Assembly (NCBI GenBank): GCA_945881835.1
Contig: CAMCVP010000006.1
Span: 44,074 to 108,073 of the forward strand
DNA length: 64,000 bases
Origin: Chryseobacterium gleum
GTDB taxonomy: Bacteria > Bacteroidota > Bacteroidia > Flavobacteriales_D > Sanyastnellaceae
Direction: 5' to 3'
Of this stretch, positions 33,237-43,347 are shown in pieces. The position numbers and the translations under genes are program-made. The notes under the pieces were generated by a model that was not told the origin of the DNA, searched no databases, and worked only from the letters and a program-made list of their open reading frames with translations. Position 1 is the stretch's first letter; every line of letters begins with the position of its first letter.

Positions 33237-35990
33237 TTATTTCTTAGAATAAACTTTTATCAAAGTAATGTCGAACATTAACGTTGAATACGGAGGAATT
33301 GGTCCTTGATCCATATCGCGGTAAGCCAACGCAGAAGGAATGAATAAACGAATCTTTCCGCCTTCCTTCACCTTTTGTAAACCTTCAGTGAACCCTGGGA
33401 TTAAACCTCCTAAGTTGAAAGTTACAGGCTTTCCAGGATCAGATGAATCGAACGTTTGTCCGTTCATTAATTTCCCAACATACTCCACTTGAACTGAATC
33501 AGTCGCAGTAGCATAAGCTCCCGTTCCTTCTTGAGTAACAACGTACATCAGCCCTGATTCTTCAACTTGAATACCTGGTGTGTTTTTCTTGATAGAATCT
33601 ATCACTGCAGTTTCTTTCGTTTTAACTGAAGCCAATTTCGCTTTTTCACGACGTTGGAAATAGTTATCTAAGAACATTTGTGCTTCTTCCATTTCCATAC
33701 CAGCAGCACCGTTAGCAGCCTTCTCGAAAATGTTGTAGTTAATCAATGAATCAATCTCCATGCGGTGCATGTTCTCGCCAATAGCCAATCCCAATGCAAA
33801 TGAAAGACTGTCATTGGTTGAAGTTAATGCAACTGTTGCAGCTGTTCCGCCATGACCTTTTTCAGAAATGTGAGGAGCAATAACCAATGCAACAATAGAC
33901 ATTAACTTAATTAAGATGTTCATTGAAGGACCAGATGTGTCTTTGAAAGGATCACCTACAGTATCTCCAGTTACAGAAGCTTTGTGTGGTTCAGACTTTT
34001 TGTAGAACATTTCACCGTTGATCTCAACGCCTTTCTCAAATGACTTCTTCGCGTTGTCCCATGCACCACCTGCGTTCGATTGGAACATACCCATCAATAC
34101 GCCCGATACAGTTACACCCGCTAACAAACCACCCAATACTTCTGGACCGAAAATGAATCCAACAATTACCGGAGTAATCAATGCAATAGCTCCTGGAGCA
34201 ATCATTTCACGAATAGATGCTTCAGTAGAAATAGCAACACACTTCTCGTATTCTGGTTTCGCTTTGTATTCCATAATTCCTGGAATCTCACGGAACTGAC
34301 GACGAACTTCGTTCACCATATCCATAGCTGCACGACCCACAGCTGCAATACATAATGAAGAGAAGATAAATGGAATCATTCCACCTACAAACAAACCTGC
34401 TAATACAGGAGCTTTGTAAATGTCAATCGCATCAATACCTGCAATTCCAACGAACGCTGCGAACAACGCCAATGAAGTCAATGCTGCAGAAGCAATAGCG
34501 AATCCTTTTCCAGTTGCTGCAGTAGTGTTACCTACAGCATCTAAGTTATCTGTACGGTGACGAACTTCTTCTGGAAGTTGACTCATTTCAGCAATACCAC
34601 CCGCGTTATCTGCGATTGGACCGAATGCATCAATTGCCAATTGCATGGCAGTTGTAGCCATCATACCTGCAGCTGCAATAGCCACACCGTATAAACCTGC
34701 GAACTCATACGAACCGTAAATACCAGCAGCCAATACCAAGATTGGAAGAACAGTAGATTCCATACCCACAGACAAACCACCAATGATGTTTGTTGCATGT
34801 CCGGTTGCAGATTGCTTAATAATAGACAATACAGGACGTTTGCCCATTGCAGTATAGTACTCTGTGATGATGCTCATTAAAGCACCAACCACAAGACCTA
34901 CCATAATTGCCCAAAACACTCCCATTTTCGTTACAACAACTCCACGAGCAGAATCTGTCCATGTCATTGTCTCTGGCAACATCCAATTGACGATTACAAA
35001 AGAGGCAATTGCTGTAAGAATGATACTTGACCAGTTACCTAGGTTCAATGCGTTTTGAACGTTACCCATTTCGTCTTTCACACGAACGAATAGCATACCT
35101 ATGATTGAGAAAACAATTCCTAAACCAGCGATCAACATTGGCAATAAGATTGGAGCAATTCCACCGAAGTTATCGTTTGAAATCAACTCTCTTCCCAAAA
35201 CCATTGTTGCTAAGATGGTCGCAACATAAGAACCGAACAAGTCAGCTCCCATACCCGCAACGTCACCTACGTTATCACCTACGTTATCTGCAATTGTTGC
35301 TGGGTTACGAACGTCGTCCTCAGGGATACCTGCTTCAACCTTTCCAACTAAGTCAGCTCCAACGTCAGCAGCTTTGGTATAAATACCTCCACCAACACGT
35401 GCGAACAATGCAATCGATTCAGCACCCAAAGAGAATCCCGCAAGAACCTCTAAGGCTTTTTCCATTTCCACTCCGTTTACACTTGCACCTACAGACTTAA
35501 CGTAGATCGTGTATAACAAAATGAACAATGAACCCAATCCTATTACAGCTAAACCAGCAACACCAAGACCCATAACAGATCCTCCCGTGAAACTAACTTT
35601 CAACGCTTGTGATAAACTTGTGCGAGCAGCTTGAGTAGTACGAACGTTTGCCTTAGTAGCGATGTTCATACCAATATATCCTGCCAATGCAGAAAGTACA
35701 GCTCCAATAATAAACGAAATTGCAATTGTCGGAGAAGAAGTCTCAACAAGAGTTCCTGACCATGCCAAAAGTGCACCGGCAATAACTACGAAGTATGCCA
35801 ATACTTTCCACTCTGCTTTCAAGAATGCCATAGCACCCTTTGCAATGTAACCTGCAAGTTCTTGCATGTTCTCGTCACCAGCATCTTGCTTAGTTACCCA
35901 AGCCGACTTAATAGCCATGAACAGAATTCCAAGCAGACCTAACGCTGGAATTGAATAGAGCACAATATCGCCCCATTGTAAGTTTCCCAT
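33237..35990 (-). CDS. hppA: Membrane pyrophosphatase fused to a C-terminal FKBP-type prolyl isomerase
   Basis: Residues 1 to about 722 are an ion-pumping membrane pyrophosphatase with about 16 helices: [35 protein letters not shown] (PPi/Mg site), [17 protein letters not shown], and GAWDNAKK...[21 protein letters not shown]. Ala after GNTT fits the K+-dependent class; Na+ or H+ cannot be decided. About 728-790 resembles the helical N-domain of FkpA/Mip isomerases ([14 protein letters not shown]), and about 805-917 is an FKBP domain ([43 protein letters not shown]). Pyrophosphatase C-termini face the periplasm, so the isomerase should lie there. A single 917-residue frame with no stop. Confidence 0.93.
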   Translation of the reverse strand: MGNLQWGDIVLYSIPALGLLGILFMAIKSAWVTKQDAGDENMQELAGYIAKGAMAFLKAEWKVLAYFVVIAGALLAWSGTLVETSSPTIAISFIIGAVLSALAGYIGMNIATKANVRTTQAARTSLSQALKVSFTGGSVMGLGVAGLAVIGLGSLFILLYTIYVKSVGASVNGVEMEKALEVLAGFSLGAESIALFARVGGGIYTKAADVGADLVGKVEAGIPEDDVRNPATIADNVGDNVGDVAGMGADLFGSYVATILATMVLGRELISNDNFGGIAPILLPMLIAGLGIVFSIIGMLFVRVKDEMGNVQNALNLGNWSSIILTAIASFVIVNWMLPETMTWTDSARGVVVTKMGVFWAIMVGLVVGALMSIITEYYTAMGKRPVLSIIKQSATGHATNIIGGLSVGMESTVLPILVLAAGIYGSYEFAGLYGVAIAAAGMMATTAMQLAIDAFGPIADNAGGIAEMSQLPEEVRHRTDNLDAVGNTTAATGKGFAIASAALTSLALFAAFVGIAGIDAIDIYKAPVLAGLFVGGMIPFIFSSLCIAAVGRAAMDMVNEVRRQFREIPGIMEYKAKPEYEKCVAISTEASIREMIAPGAIALITPVIVGFIFGPEVLGGLLAGVTVSGVLMGMFQSNAGGAWDNAKKSFEKGVEINGEMFYKKSEPHKASVTGDTVGDPFKDTSGPSMNILIKLMSIVALVIAPHISEKGHGGTAATVALTSTNDSLSFALGLAIGENMHRMEIDSLINYNIFEKAANGAAGMEMEEAQMFLDNYFQRREKAKLASVKTKETAVIDSIKKNTPGIQVEESGLMYVVTQEGTGAYATATDSVQVEYVGKLMNGQTFDSSDPGKPVTFNLGGLIPGFTEGLQKVKEGGKIRLFIPSALAYRDMDQGPIPPYSTLMFDITLIKVYSKK

Positions 35991-36017
35991 AATTTATTTT
36001 TTACTGTTAAACGGGTG

Positions 36018-36047
36018 CAAAAATAGGTGTTTTTGTCTTTAGTGCAA
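36018..36047 (-). promoter_or_regulatory. Promoter of the pyrophosphatase-FKBP gene
   Basis: Minus strand: TTG (36047-36045), 19 nt, TATTTTTG (36025-36018), an exact match to the Bacteroidota consensus, about 27 bp before the ATG at 35990. Confidence 0.75.
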
Positions 36048-36063
36048 AAACTAATTTAACCTC

Positions 36064-37233
36064 CTATTTGACCTTAATTTCCTGCAAATCTTTGAGCAAG
36101 CCTCTCGTGTCTTCCGCGAAGGTGGAAATCTTCGATTGCTCTTCCGAACTTAAATTGTATTTATTCGGATTGGCTTCCCAATCTGAAACAGGGATGGAAT
36201 AATATCCACGCGGACTTCCACCCAATCTGCACCAAAAAGGTACATACCCCCAAGTTTCCCATTGAACCTTTTTATTCTTCACTTTTAAATGAAGTACAAC
36301 ACCAATTCCCCCGTCTTTGTAGCGTTCGCGCTGATTACTAATGAAATTACCCAAGCTGAATGCAACCGGAACATTCTTCAATGAATCATTCTTCGGATGA
36401 AGAATAAACATGGGTTGAACCACGTGCGGGTGAAGTCCAATAATAGCGTCAGCGCCAGCATCTGCTAACCATTGCGCTAATTTATCTTGCTCAGAATTCT
36501 CCTTGCGTTGGTATTCCGTCCCCCAATGAATATTCACTACGGTGAACTGAGCACCACACGCAACAGCCGTTTTCAAATCTTTTCTAATTTGAAGGGTATC
36601 GATCATATTCACCACATTCGGATGCTGAACCACCAAACCGTTTGTTCCATAGGTGCAATTCAATAACGCAATCTTCACTCCTTTCACTTCTTGAATTAAT
36701 GGATAATGTTGATCACGTGAAAGTGTATCTAGAAAAGTACCAGTATGTGTTATGCCCAAAGAATCAAGCATAAGAATGGTACGCTCCACACCTTTCTTAC
36801 CGCGGTCTTGAGAGTGATTATTCGCCGTCACAAATATGTTGAACCCTGCAGCGAATATGCCTTCGGCAAAGGCATCTGGAGAAGAAAACTGCGGATAACC
36901 CGAATAAGGTTTTCCTGCCAAAGTCACTTCCAAGTTCGCACAGGTATAATCAAAGGAATGAACGAATTCCGAAATGTATTGAAACCAATGGGCGTATTCG
37001 TAAACGCCCTTCGATTCATTGAAAGCCGCTCCTATCATAGGCTCATGCCCCATCATATCTCCAACAAAAAACAAACTAATTTGCTTCGTAGTTGTGTCTT
37101 CTCCGGCAAAAACATATTCGGTATTTTCCCCTTCAACATGCTTATCTCCTACACTGTAAATTCCATAGAAAAATGAAAGAAGAATAAATAACGAAATACC
37201 ACCTGTTTTAAGCATATGTTGATTGGTTTGCAT
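36064..37233 (-). CDS. CapA-family (PGA_cap) metallophosphatase-like protein
   Basis: 389 aa from the ATG at 37233 (MQTNQHMLKTGGISLFILLSFFYGIYSVG), with an N-terminal membrane anchor. The calcineurin-like PGA_cap fold is clear: LFFVGDMMGHEPMI (metal), CANLEVTLAGKPYSGYPQF, TANNHSQDRGKKGVERTI (Asn/His/Asp), VNIHWGTEYQ, and DAIIGLHPHVVQPM. In other species such proteins take part in poly-gamma-glutamate export or capsule work; here no pgs genes are nearby, so the role is open. Confidence 0.9.
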   Translation of the reverse strand: MQTNQHMLKTGGISLFILLSFFYGIYSVGDKHVEGENTEYVFAGEDTTTKQISLFFVGDMMGHEPMIGAAFNESKGVYEYAHWFQYISEFVHSFDYTCANLEVTLAGKPYSGYPQFSSPDAFAEGIFAAGFNIFVTANNHSQDRGKKGVERTILMLDSLGITHTGTFLDTLSRDQHYPLIQEVKGVKIALLNCTYGTNGLVVQHPNVVNMIDTLQIRKDLKTAVACGAQFTVVNIHWGTEYQRKENSEQDKLAQWLADAGADAIIGLHPHVVQPMFILHPKNDSLKNVPVAFSLGNFISNQRERYKDGGIGVVLHLKVKNKKVQWETWGYVPFWCRLGGSPRGYYSIPVSDWEANPNKYNLSSEEQSKISTFAEDTRGLLKDLQEIKVK

Positions 37234-37271
37234 GAAACAAATATAGTGCTTGAGGTCTATCTTCGCGCAGC

Positions 37272-38171
37272 ATGAATCACAGCAGTCAACTCGCAACCCA
37301 AGCACAGAGCACCATTCGATACAGTATCGTGGTGAACTTGATTTTGTCTATTGTGAAATTCGCAGCAGGTATTCTTGGAAACAGTTTTGCTTTAATAGCA
37401 GATGCTGCGGAGAGTTGGGTCGATTTTGCGTCTTCTTTTTTAGTGTGGCTCGGATTAAGAACAGCAGCGCTTCCACCAGATAAAAACCATCCATACGGAC
37501 ATGGAAAAGCTGAACCGCTTTCTGCCATGTTCGTCGCAGTGCTTATGTTCAGCGTGGCTTGTTTCATTGTGTACGAAGCCATTCAACACATTATGACTCC
37601 GCATGAATCGCCGCATTCCTGGACCATCATTGTTGTTGTTGGCGTGCTTATTACCAAAGAGATTTTATATCGCTTCATGAAATTGAACGCGAAGAAATTC
37701 AAAAGCAATGCCCTTGCCGCTGAAGCCACGCACCAACGCACCGACTCCATTACTTCGCTTGCGGCTTTAGTTGGTATTGTTATCTCACTAATTGCTGGAG
37801 ATGGCTATGCCGCTGCAGACGATTGGGCTTCCCTTCTGGCGGCTTACTTTATTTTGCAACAAGCGTTTAAGGTGGGAAAGACTGCCATTTCAGAATTAAT
37901 GGATGAAGCGCAGCCGGAAGAAATTGTGAATGAAATTCGAGACACCGCTATGCAAGTCGACGGTGTAATTCGAATCAATGCGTGTTTCGTAAGGAAGATG
38001 GGATTCGAATGGTTCGTAGACATTCACATTGGTTTAAATGGAAACCAAAGTGTTTATGAAGGACACGCCATTGCTCACGTGGTGGTTGACAAGATCAAAG
38101 AAAAGTTCCCGCAGGTTTACGATGTACTCACGCACATTGAACCTCACGAAGACAACGACCCAATCAGTTGA
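37272..38171 (+). CDS. Cation diffusion facilitator transporter
   Basis: Divalent-metal/proton antiporter of the inner membrane. 299 aa, six helices and a cytosolic C-terminal domain. Seen: ALIADAAESWVDFASS (helix II metal site, E-S-W-V-D), HPYGHGKAEPLSA after helix III, and ATHQRTDSITSLAAL (helix V HxxxD). C-terminal MQVDGVIRINACFVRKMGFEWFVDIHIGLN is the ferredoxin-like domain. Metal specificity (Fe/Zn/Mn) cannot be assigned. Its 3' end overlaps hisS by 28 bp, tail to tail. TATCTTCG lies 7 bp before the ATG. Confidence 0.93.
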   Translation: MNHSSQLATQAQSTIRYSIVVNLILSIVKFAAGILGNSFALIADAAESWVDFASSFLVWLGLRTAALPPDKNHPYGHGKAEPLSAMFVAVLMFSVACFIVYEAIQHIMTPHESPHSWTIIVVVGVLITKEILYRFMKLNAKKFKSNALAAEATHQRTDSITSLAALVGIVISLIAGDGYAAADDWASLLAAYFILQQAFKVGKTAISELMDEAQPEEIVNEIRDTAMQVDGVIRINACFVRKMGFEWFVDIHIGLNGNQSVYEGHAIAHVVVDKIKEKFPQVYDVLTHIEPHEDNDPIS

Positions 38172-39505
38172 TCTGTTGTTAAAGCCTGTTGTTCTCCGGT
38201 AGTCATGTTGCGCATTTGCCACAAGCCCGATTTCACTTCATCTTCACCTACAACAACCACAAAAGGAATTTTGTTATCGTCGGCATATTTGAATTGCTTC
38301 TTCAACTTCGCTTCTTCCGGATACATCTCACAAGACACACCTGCGTTGCGAATTTGCTTCAGCAAATGAAACGCAGCCGATGTGGTTTCACCTCCAAATT
38401 GAACCAAAAGCACTTTCGTTCCTGAGGTTGCAGATTCTGGGAATAGGTTCAACTCTGAAAGGACTTCAAAAATGCGATCGGCACCAAAAGAGATTCCAAC
38501 TCCTGAAACGCCCTTCCAACCGAAAATTCCAGTTAAATCGTCGTATCGTCCGCCACCGCAAATACTTCCCATCTGAATTCCCTTTGCCTTCACTTCGAAG
38601 ATGGCTCCTGTGTAGTAATTCAATCCACGAGCAAGCGACACATCGAATACAAGTTCACCTTTATTCAAACCCGCCTTCTTCACTTCATTCCACACAAAGG
38701 TCATTTCTTCAATTCCCTTCAATCCTGTTTCAGAATTTCCCAAAACCGATTTCAAGAAATTCATTTTTTCATTGAAGTCAGAAAGTGCATTCAACGATTT
38801 GAACGTTTGAAAGGTCTCGTCCGGAATTCCCATTTCATTCAATTCCTTTTGAACCGCTTCTTCACCAATCTTGTCCCACTTGTCTAAGACAACAGTCAAC
38901 CCCATGAACTTATCTGCTACCCCTGTCGCTTCCGCTATTCCTGCTAAAATCTTACGGTTGTTAATGACAATTGAAAATCCAGGAAGGTTCAAGTTGGAAA
39001 GAACTTCGTCGAACAACTGAACCAGTTCCACTTCCACCCAAAGACTGTCTGTGCCTACCACGTCGGCATCGCACTGATAGAACTCGCGGAATCTTCCGCG
39101 TTGCGGGCGGTCGGCGCGCCATACAGGCTGAATCTGATATCTGCGAAAAGGAAGAACAACAGCATTTCTGTTCATGGCCACGAAGCGCGCGAAAGGAACA
39201 GTTAAGTCATAGCGCAAAGCGCGATCACAAATTTCAAAAGACAATTTGCGCGAATCTGAAAGTTTTTCAGAAGCCACGTCTTTCAAAAAATCACCGTTGT
39301 TCAGAATCTTGAAAATAAGCTGATCACCTTCTTCTCCGTACTTACCTGTTAGTGTAGACAGATTTTCCATAGAAGGTGTCTCCAACGGTTGGAAGCCGTA
39401 CTTCTCAAATGCAGCGCGTATTACGCCAAACAAATAATTTCGTTTGCGCATAACATCTGGCGCAAAATCACGTGTTCCTTTCGGTATTCCAATGGGTGTG
39501 CTCAT
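38144..39505 (-). CDS. hisS: Histidine-tRNA ligase
   Basis: Class II synthetase charging tRNA(His), cytosolic. 453 aa. Motif 1 region IPKGTRDFAPDVMRKR, motif 2 RALRYDLTVPFARFVAMN and FRRYQIQPVWRADRPQRGRFREFYQCDAD, and the histidine motifs ARGLNYYTGAIFEVK and GGGRYDDL are present, with the anticodon domain at the end (VLLVQFGGET...EEAKLKKQFKYADDNKIPFVVVVGEDE). It converges on the CDF gene with 28 bp overlap. Confidence 0.97.
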   Translation of the reverse strand: MSTPIGIPKGTRDFAPDVMRKRNYLFGVIRAAFEKYGFQPLETPSMENLSTLTGKYGEEGDQLIFKILNNGDFLKDVASEKLSDSRKLSFEICDRALRYDLTVPFARFVAMNRNAVVLPFRRYQIQPVWRADRPQRGRFREFYQCDADVVGTDSLWVEVELVQLFDEVLSNLNLPGFSIVINNRKILAGIAEATGVADKFMGLTVVLDKWDKIGEEAVQKELNEMGIPDETFQTFKSLNALSDFNEKMNFLKSVLGNSETGLKGIEEMTFVWNEVKKAGLNKGELVFDVSLARGLNYYTGAIFEVKAKGIQMGSICGGGRYDDLTGIFGWKGVSGVGISFGADRIFEVLSELNLFPESATSGTKVLLVQFGGETTSAAFHLLKQIRNAGVSCEMYPEEAKLKKQFKYADDNKIPFVVVVGEDEVKSGLWQMRNMTTGEQQALTTDQLIGSLSS

Positions 39506-39571
39506 AATTCAGAATGCAAAGTAAAGACTTGAAAGCCGTTGGGCAATAATTTTCTTTAATAAGAGTTCGGA

Positions 39572-39598
39572 TTGTCGAAATACAACTGACTATCTTTG
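39572..39598 (+). promoter_or_regulatory. Promoter of the TonB-receptor operon
   Basis: TTG at 39572, 16 nt, TATCTTTG at 39591-39598; 5 bp then the ATG at 39604, so the message has almost no leader. Confidence 0.55.
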
Positions 39599-39603
39599 TT
39601 GCA

Positions 39604-40227
39604 ATGAATGGAAAACTACTGTTGGTATTAATTACTGTGCTTTTTTTGGGGCTCGGCTTGGTGAAGGCGCAACTTCCTCCCAAGGTAGTTCAAGTGTCGG
39701 GTGTTGTATTAATCAGCGATTCTTTATTTCCTGCAGGATTCGTAGCGATCTATAGGGCGAAGGATCGCAGAGGTACTTATTCAGGTCGCGACGGTTATTT
39801 CACTTTACCTGTTATGGTTGGTGATACGCTTTTCTTTTCGTGTACCGGTTTGAAGGATTCGTTTTTTGTTATTCCTAAAGACTCTAAAGAAAATCAGCTT
39901 TCGATGGTTCAGGTCATGAGTATGGAAAGCTATATGCTTCCAACAGCATACATTTTACCTTATCCTTCCAAGACCAGATTAAGAGCCGAAATTCTATCAC
40001 TTGATTTACCTGGGGACGAATATGTTTCTTTTCATCGTGAAGGAAACGATATTGTGAACTACGATGGAATGCTTGATTTCAGTGCACAATCTTATCGCTC
40101 TGCCTCCTCTCAAATTCAAAACAGATATACCAACGGATTTTATTCAGGTGGAAATTTATTGAGTCAAGACGCTTGGGGCAAGTTTATGCGTTCGTTGAAA
40201 AGTGGTGATCTAGACTCTCAACAGTAA
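39604..40227 (+). CDS. Exported CarboxypepD-like regulatory-domain protein
   Basis: 207 aa with signal peptide MNGKLLLVLITVLFLGLGLVKAQ. About 28-110 follows the CarboxypepD_reg/CNA-B-like beta-sandwich pattern common in Bacteroidota (VQVSGVVLISDSLFPAGFVAIYRAKDRRGTYSGRDGYFTLPVMVGDTLFFSCTGLKD). The rest is of unknown fold. It lies 5 bp before the TonB receptor gene, whose own N-domain is of the same type, so it is probably an outer-membrane or periplasmic partner of that receptor. Confidence 0.8.
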   Translation: MNGKLLLVLITVLFLGLGLVKAQLPPKVVQVSGVVLISDSLFPAGFVAIYRAKDRRGTYSGRDGYFTLPVMVGDTLFFSCTGLKDSFFVIPKDSKENQLSMVQVMSMESYMLPTAYILPYPSKTRLRAEILSLDLPGDEYVSFHREGNDIVNYDGMLDFSAQSYRSASSQIQNRYTNGFYSGGNLLSQDAWGKFMRSLKSGDLDSQQ

Positions 40228-40232
40228 GAGGC

Positions 40233-42797
40233 ATGCGGAAAGGTATTTTCATTCTTCTTCTTTCAATTGTTTCTTCTTTTGCATTTTCGCAATCCGCAAT
40301 TTTAAAAGGTACCATTAAGAACAGTTCCGGTGAATCGGTTCCTGGAGTAATCATTACCTGCAAGGAATTTCCTACTTTAGGAACTTCTTCCGACAATCGC
40401 GGATATTTCTCGTTGCAACTAAAATCTGAAACCACGCTCACTATTCTGTTCAAAGGGTTGGGCGACGAACCCGTTCAAAATGTGTTCTACCTAAACAACG
40501 GCGACGTTAAGGAAGTTGAAGTGCTTTTAGATAATTCACTTACCACAACAACCTTCGAAATATTCGACAAAGGAAAACGCGAAGGCGGCTTCCGCGAAAT
40601 TGAATTGAAACTTCCAACTAAACTACCTGTCATGAACCAAGGTATTGAAGGCTACCTTATTCAAGCCGCGGTAAACATGCCTTCGGAGTTGAGTTCGAGC
40701 TACAGTGTGCGCGGAGGAAGCTTCGACGAGAACTTGGTTTACGTGAACGACATTCAAGTCTATCGTCCTTTCTTGGTTCGAAGCGGACAGCAAGAAGGCA
40801 TGAGTTTTCCAAATCCAGATATGGTAAGCTCCATTAACTTTTCTGCTGGTGGATTCCAAGCGAAGTTCGGAGATAAGATGTCTTCTGTGCTCGACATTCA
40901 ATATGCTAGACCCGATAGTTTAAGTGGAAATTTTCAAGCTGGATTTTTAGGAACGCAATTGCAACTGGGCGGTTGTAATAAAAAAGGAACCTTCACACAC
41001 AACTCTGGATTCCGATATAAGAACTACGCTTATGCCTTAAATTCCCTCGACGTGGCTGGAGATTACAAGCCGCGATTCAACGATTTTCAAACGTATCTAA
41101 CCTATAGACCAAAAACCAAATACGGTCCATGGGAATTCAGTTTCTTGGGAAACTACTCGAGTAACCGTTACAACTTCATTCCACAAACAAGACAAACCGA
41201 TGTGGGAAGCATTAACGAAGCGTTGCGCTTGACGGTTTATTTTGAAGGACAAGAAATTTCGAAATACGATACCTACTTCGGTGCGTTTTCAACCCGATAC
41301 AATCCGAACGAGCATTCGCAATTGCGTTTAACCTTCAGCGCTTTCAATACTGTTGAAAGTGAGAAGTTCGATATTCTTGGTGCCTATAGACTCGATGAAT
41401 TGGATCGCGACTTAGGATCCGATAAATTCGGAAGTGTTCTAACCAACAGAGGTGTTGGTGCATTTTTAGAGCATGCCCGTAACGAACTCAATGCTCAAGT
41501 TTATCAAGTTGCACACAAAGGATTCGTAGACTATGTAAAGCAACATCACCTGCTAGAATGGGGATTAGACGCGAACATTGAGCACATCAATGACGTGTTA
41601 AGCGAATGGACGTTGGTTGACTCTTCGGGCTATGCGACTCAACATCCGAGAGATTCCATTGGCTATACCAATCCGAATGCCCAAGGCAATCAGATCATTC
41701 CTATTCAAGATCGCGTGAAAGCGAACAATCAAATTACCAGCAATCGCGTGAATACTTTTGTTCAAGACACTTGGAGACATTCGATGCAGAATGGCGCAAC
41801 GCTAACGGCTACGGCAGGGGTTCGTGCTAACCATTGGACCTTTACCGATCAGACTGTTGTTAGTCCGCGTATTAATGTGGCGTACAATCCAACATGGATT
41901 AAACAACGATTGAATGAAGGAGGGAAATTAGACTCTCTGAGGAAGGACATCATTATTCGCGCAGCAGCTGGATATTATTATCAACCACCCTTCTATCGTG
42001 AAATGCGCGGATTCGACGGGCAAGTGAATCCGAACATACGTGCGCAAAAGAGCATTCACTATGTCTTGGGCGCAGACTATGTTTTCAATTCATGGGGACG
42101 TCCATTCAAGTTGGTGACCGAATTGTACTACAAGAAAATGGACAACATTATTCCATACGAATTGGAAAATGTTCGTCAGCGTTACTTCGCGGTGAACAGT
42201 GCAAAAGGATACGCTTATGGAACCGACGTTATGGTGAATGGTGAATTCATTCAGGGCGTGCAGTCATGGTTCCGCATGTCTTACCTGAAAACCATGGAAG
42301 ACATTAACAACGACTCGTACAACATTTACTTGAATAGCGACGGCGACACCATTTACAACGGCTATACCTTGAATAATATTCCTGTTGATTCTATTACGCA
42401 GTATCCCGGATACGTTCCACGTCCTACCGACCAACGCGTGAGTGTCTCCCTACTCTTCCTTGATGAAATGCCGAATCACGAAGAGTATAAGGTTATGTTG
42501 AATTTTTATTTCGCTACAGGACTTCCCTACGGAACACCGGATCAACAGCGCTACAACGACGTCTTTAGAACGCGTGCCTACTTGCGTGCAGATTTAGGAT
42601 TATCTCGAGATATGTTCGTGAAGCGCAAGAATAAGTTCTTCGACTCAGGAAACATAGCCTTAGAAATCTTCAACCTCATGGGCGTAAATAACATCATTAA
42701 TCACCAATGGATTGAAGATGTAAACGGCAGACAGTACGGTATTCCAACTTACTTAACCGGACGAAGAATTAATCTTCGCATGACGCTTTCTTTCTAA
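40233..42797 (+). CDS. TonB-dependent receptor with CarboxypepD-like N-domain
   Basis: Outer-membrane active importer. 854 aa: signal peptide MRKGIFILLLSIVSSFAFSQ, regulatory beta-sandwich about 20-110 (AILKGTIKNSSGESVPGVIITCKEF), plug about 125-230 (YSVRGGSFDENLVYVNDIQVYRPF, FQAKFGDKMSSVLDI), and a 22-strand-type barrel ending GRRINLRMTLSF with terminal Phe. No SusD partner is present, so this is not a classical glycan system; the substrate is unknown. Confidence 0.92.
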   Translation: MRKGIFILLLSIVSSFAFSQSAILKGTIKNSSGESVPGVIITCKEFPTLGTSSDNRGYFSLQLKSETTLTILFKGLGDEPVQNVFYLNNGDVKEVEVLLDNSLTTTTFEIFDKGKREGGFREIELKLPTKLPVMNQGIEGYLIQAAVNMPSELSSSYSVRGGSFDENLVYVNDIQVYRPFLVRSGQQEGMSFPNPDMVSSINFSAGGFQAKFGDKMSSVLDIQYARPDSLSGNFQAGFLGTQLQLGGCNKKGTFTHNSGFRYKNYAYALNSLDVAGDYKPRFNDFQTYLTYRPKTKYGPWEFSFLGNYSSNRYNFIPQTRQTDVGSINEALRLTVYFEGQEISKYDTYFGAFSTRYNPNEHSQLRLTFSAFNTVESEKFDILGAYRLDELDRDLGSDKFGSVLTNRGVGAFLEHARNELNAQVYQVAHKGFVDYVKQHHLLEWGLDANIEHINDVLSEWTLVDSSGYATQHPRDSIGYTNPNAQGNQIIPIQDRVKANNQITSNRVNTFVQDTWRHSMQNGATLTATAGVRANHWTFTDQTVVSPRINVAYNPTWIKQRLNEGGKLDSLRKDIIIRAAAGYYYQPPFYREMRGFDGQVNPNIRAQKSIHYVLGADYVFNSWGRPFKLVTELYYKKMDNIIPYELENVRQRYFAVNSAKGYAYGTDVMVNGEFIQGVQSWFRMSYLKTMEDINNDSYNIYLNSDGDTIYNGYTLNNIPVDSITQYPGYVPRPTDQRVSVSLLFLDEMPNHEEYKVMLNFYFATGLPYGTPDQQRYNDVFRTRAYLRADLGLSRDMFVKRKNKFFDSGNIALEIFNLMGVNNIINHQWIEDVNGRQYGIPTYLTGRRINLRMTLSF

Positions 42798-42798
42798 T

Positions 42799-43347
42799 CT
42801 ACTTCAAAGTAATATTCAAACTTTTACCGAAAGTTGCTTGCACGATTCGAGAGAGTGTTCCCAATTCAATGTCTTGCCTTCCCGCTTCAATCTTCGTAAT
42901 ATAACTTCTTGAAGTCCCCGAGCGTCTTGCTACTTCAGCCTGAGTAAGTTCAGCAGATGTCCTCCACAAACGAAGCATTTCGCCAATGTTAATGTTTCGA
43001 GTATCGTCTGGATAACTCAAATCATATAAAGTATCTGGACCCGCTTGATAAGGGTAAACTACCCTTTTTCCTTTCAAATTAGTAGACTCGATTTTAATAT
43101 TATACCATGTCAAAGTTCTATCCTCTAAAATGACTTTTTTAAATTCCTTTGGATCCCTTAGAGGATACTCAAAATCGCGGGGCTTACTCTTCCAAATATT
43201 TGTAAAAATGTCTTGATAATCCAACCATCTATTTTCCCCCGTAGAAAACAATACGGAAATCTTCAAATCATCCGCTATGATTTCATTGATTCGCAAAATG
43301 CATGGAATATGGCGAGGATTGTAATTTTCAGCGTATTTAATTTTCAT
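42799..43347 (-). CDS. DUF2442 domain plus HTH_XRE regulator
   Basis: 182 aa. The N-half (LRINEIIADDLKISVLFSTGENRWLDYQDIF...EFKKVILEDRTLTWYNIKIE) fits DUF2442. The C-terminal 65 or so residues (IGEMLRLWRTSAELTQAEVARRSGTSRSYITKIEAGRQDIELGTLSRIVQATFG) are an XRE helix-turn-helix. It overlaps the DUF4160 gene by 4 bp. DUF4160/DUF2442 pairs are common in prokaryotes and have been suggested to be toxin-antitoxin modules; here the fused HTH would give the autoregulator. Confidence 0.86.
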   Translation of the reverse strand: MKIKYAENYNPRHIPCILRINEIIADDLKISVLFSTGENRWLDYQDIFTNIWKSKPRDFEYPLRDPKEFKKVILEDRTLTWYNIKIESTNLKGKRVVYPYQAGPDTLYDLSYPDDTRNINIGEMLRLWRTSAELTQAEVARRSGTSRSYITKIEAGRQDIELGTLSRIVQATFGKSLNITLK

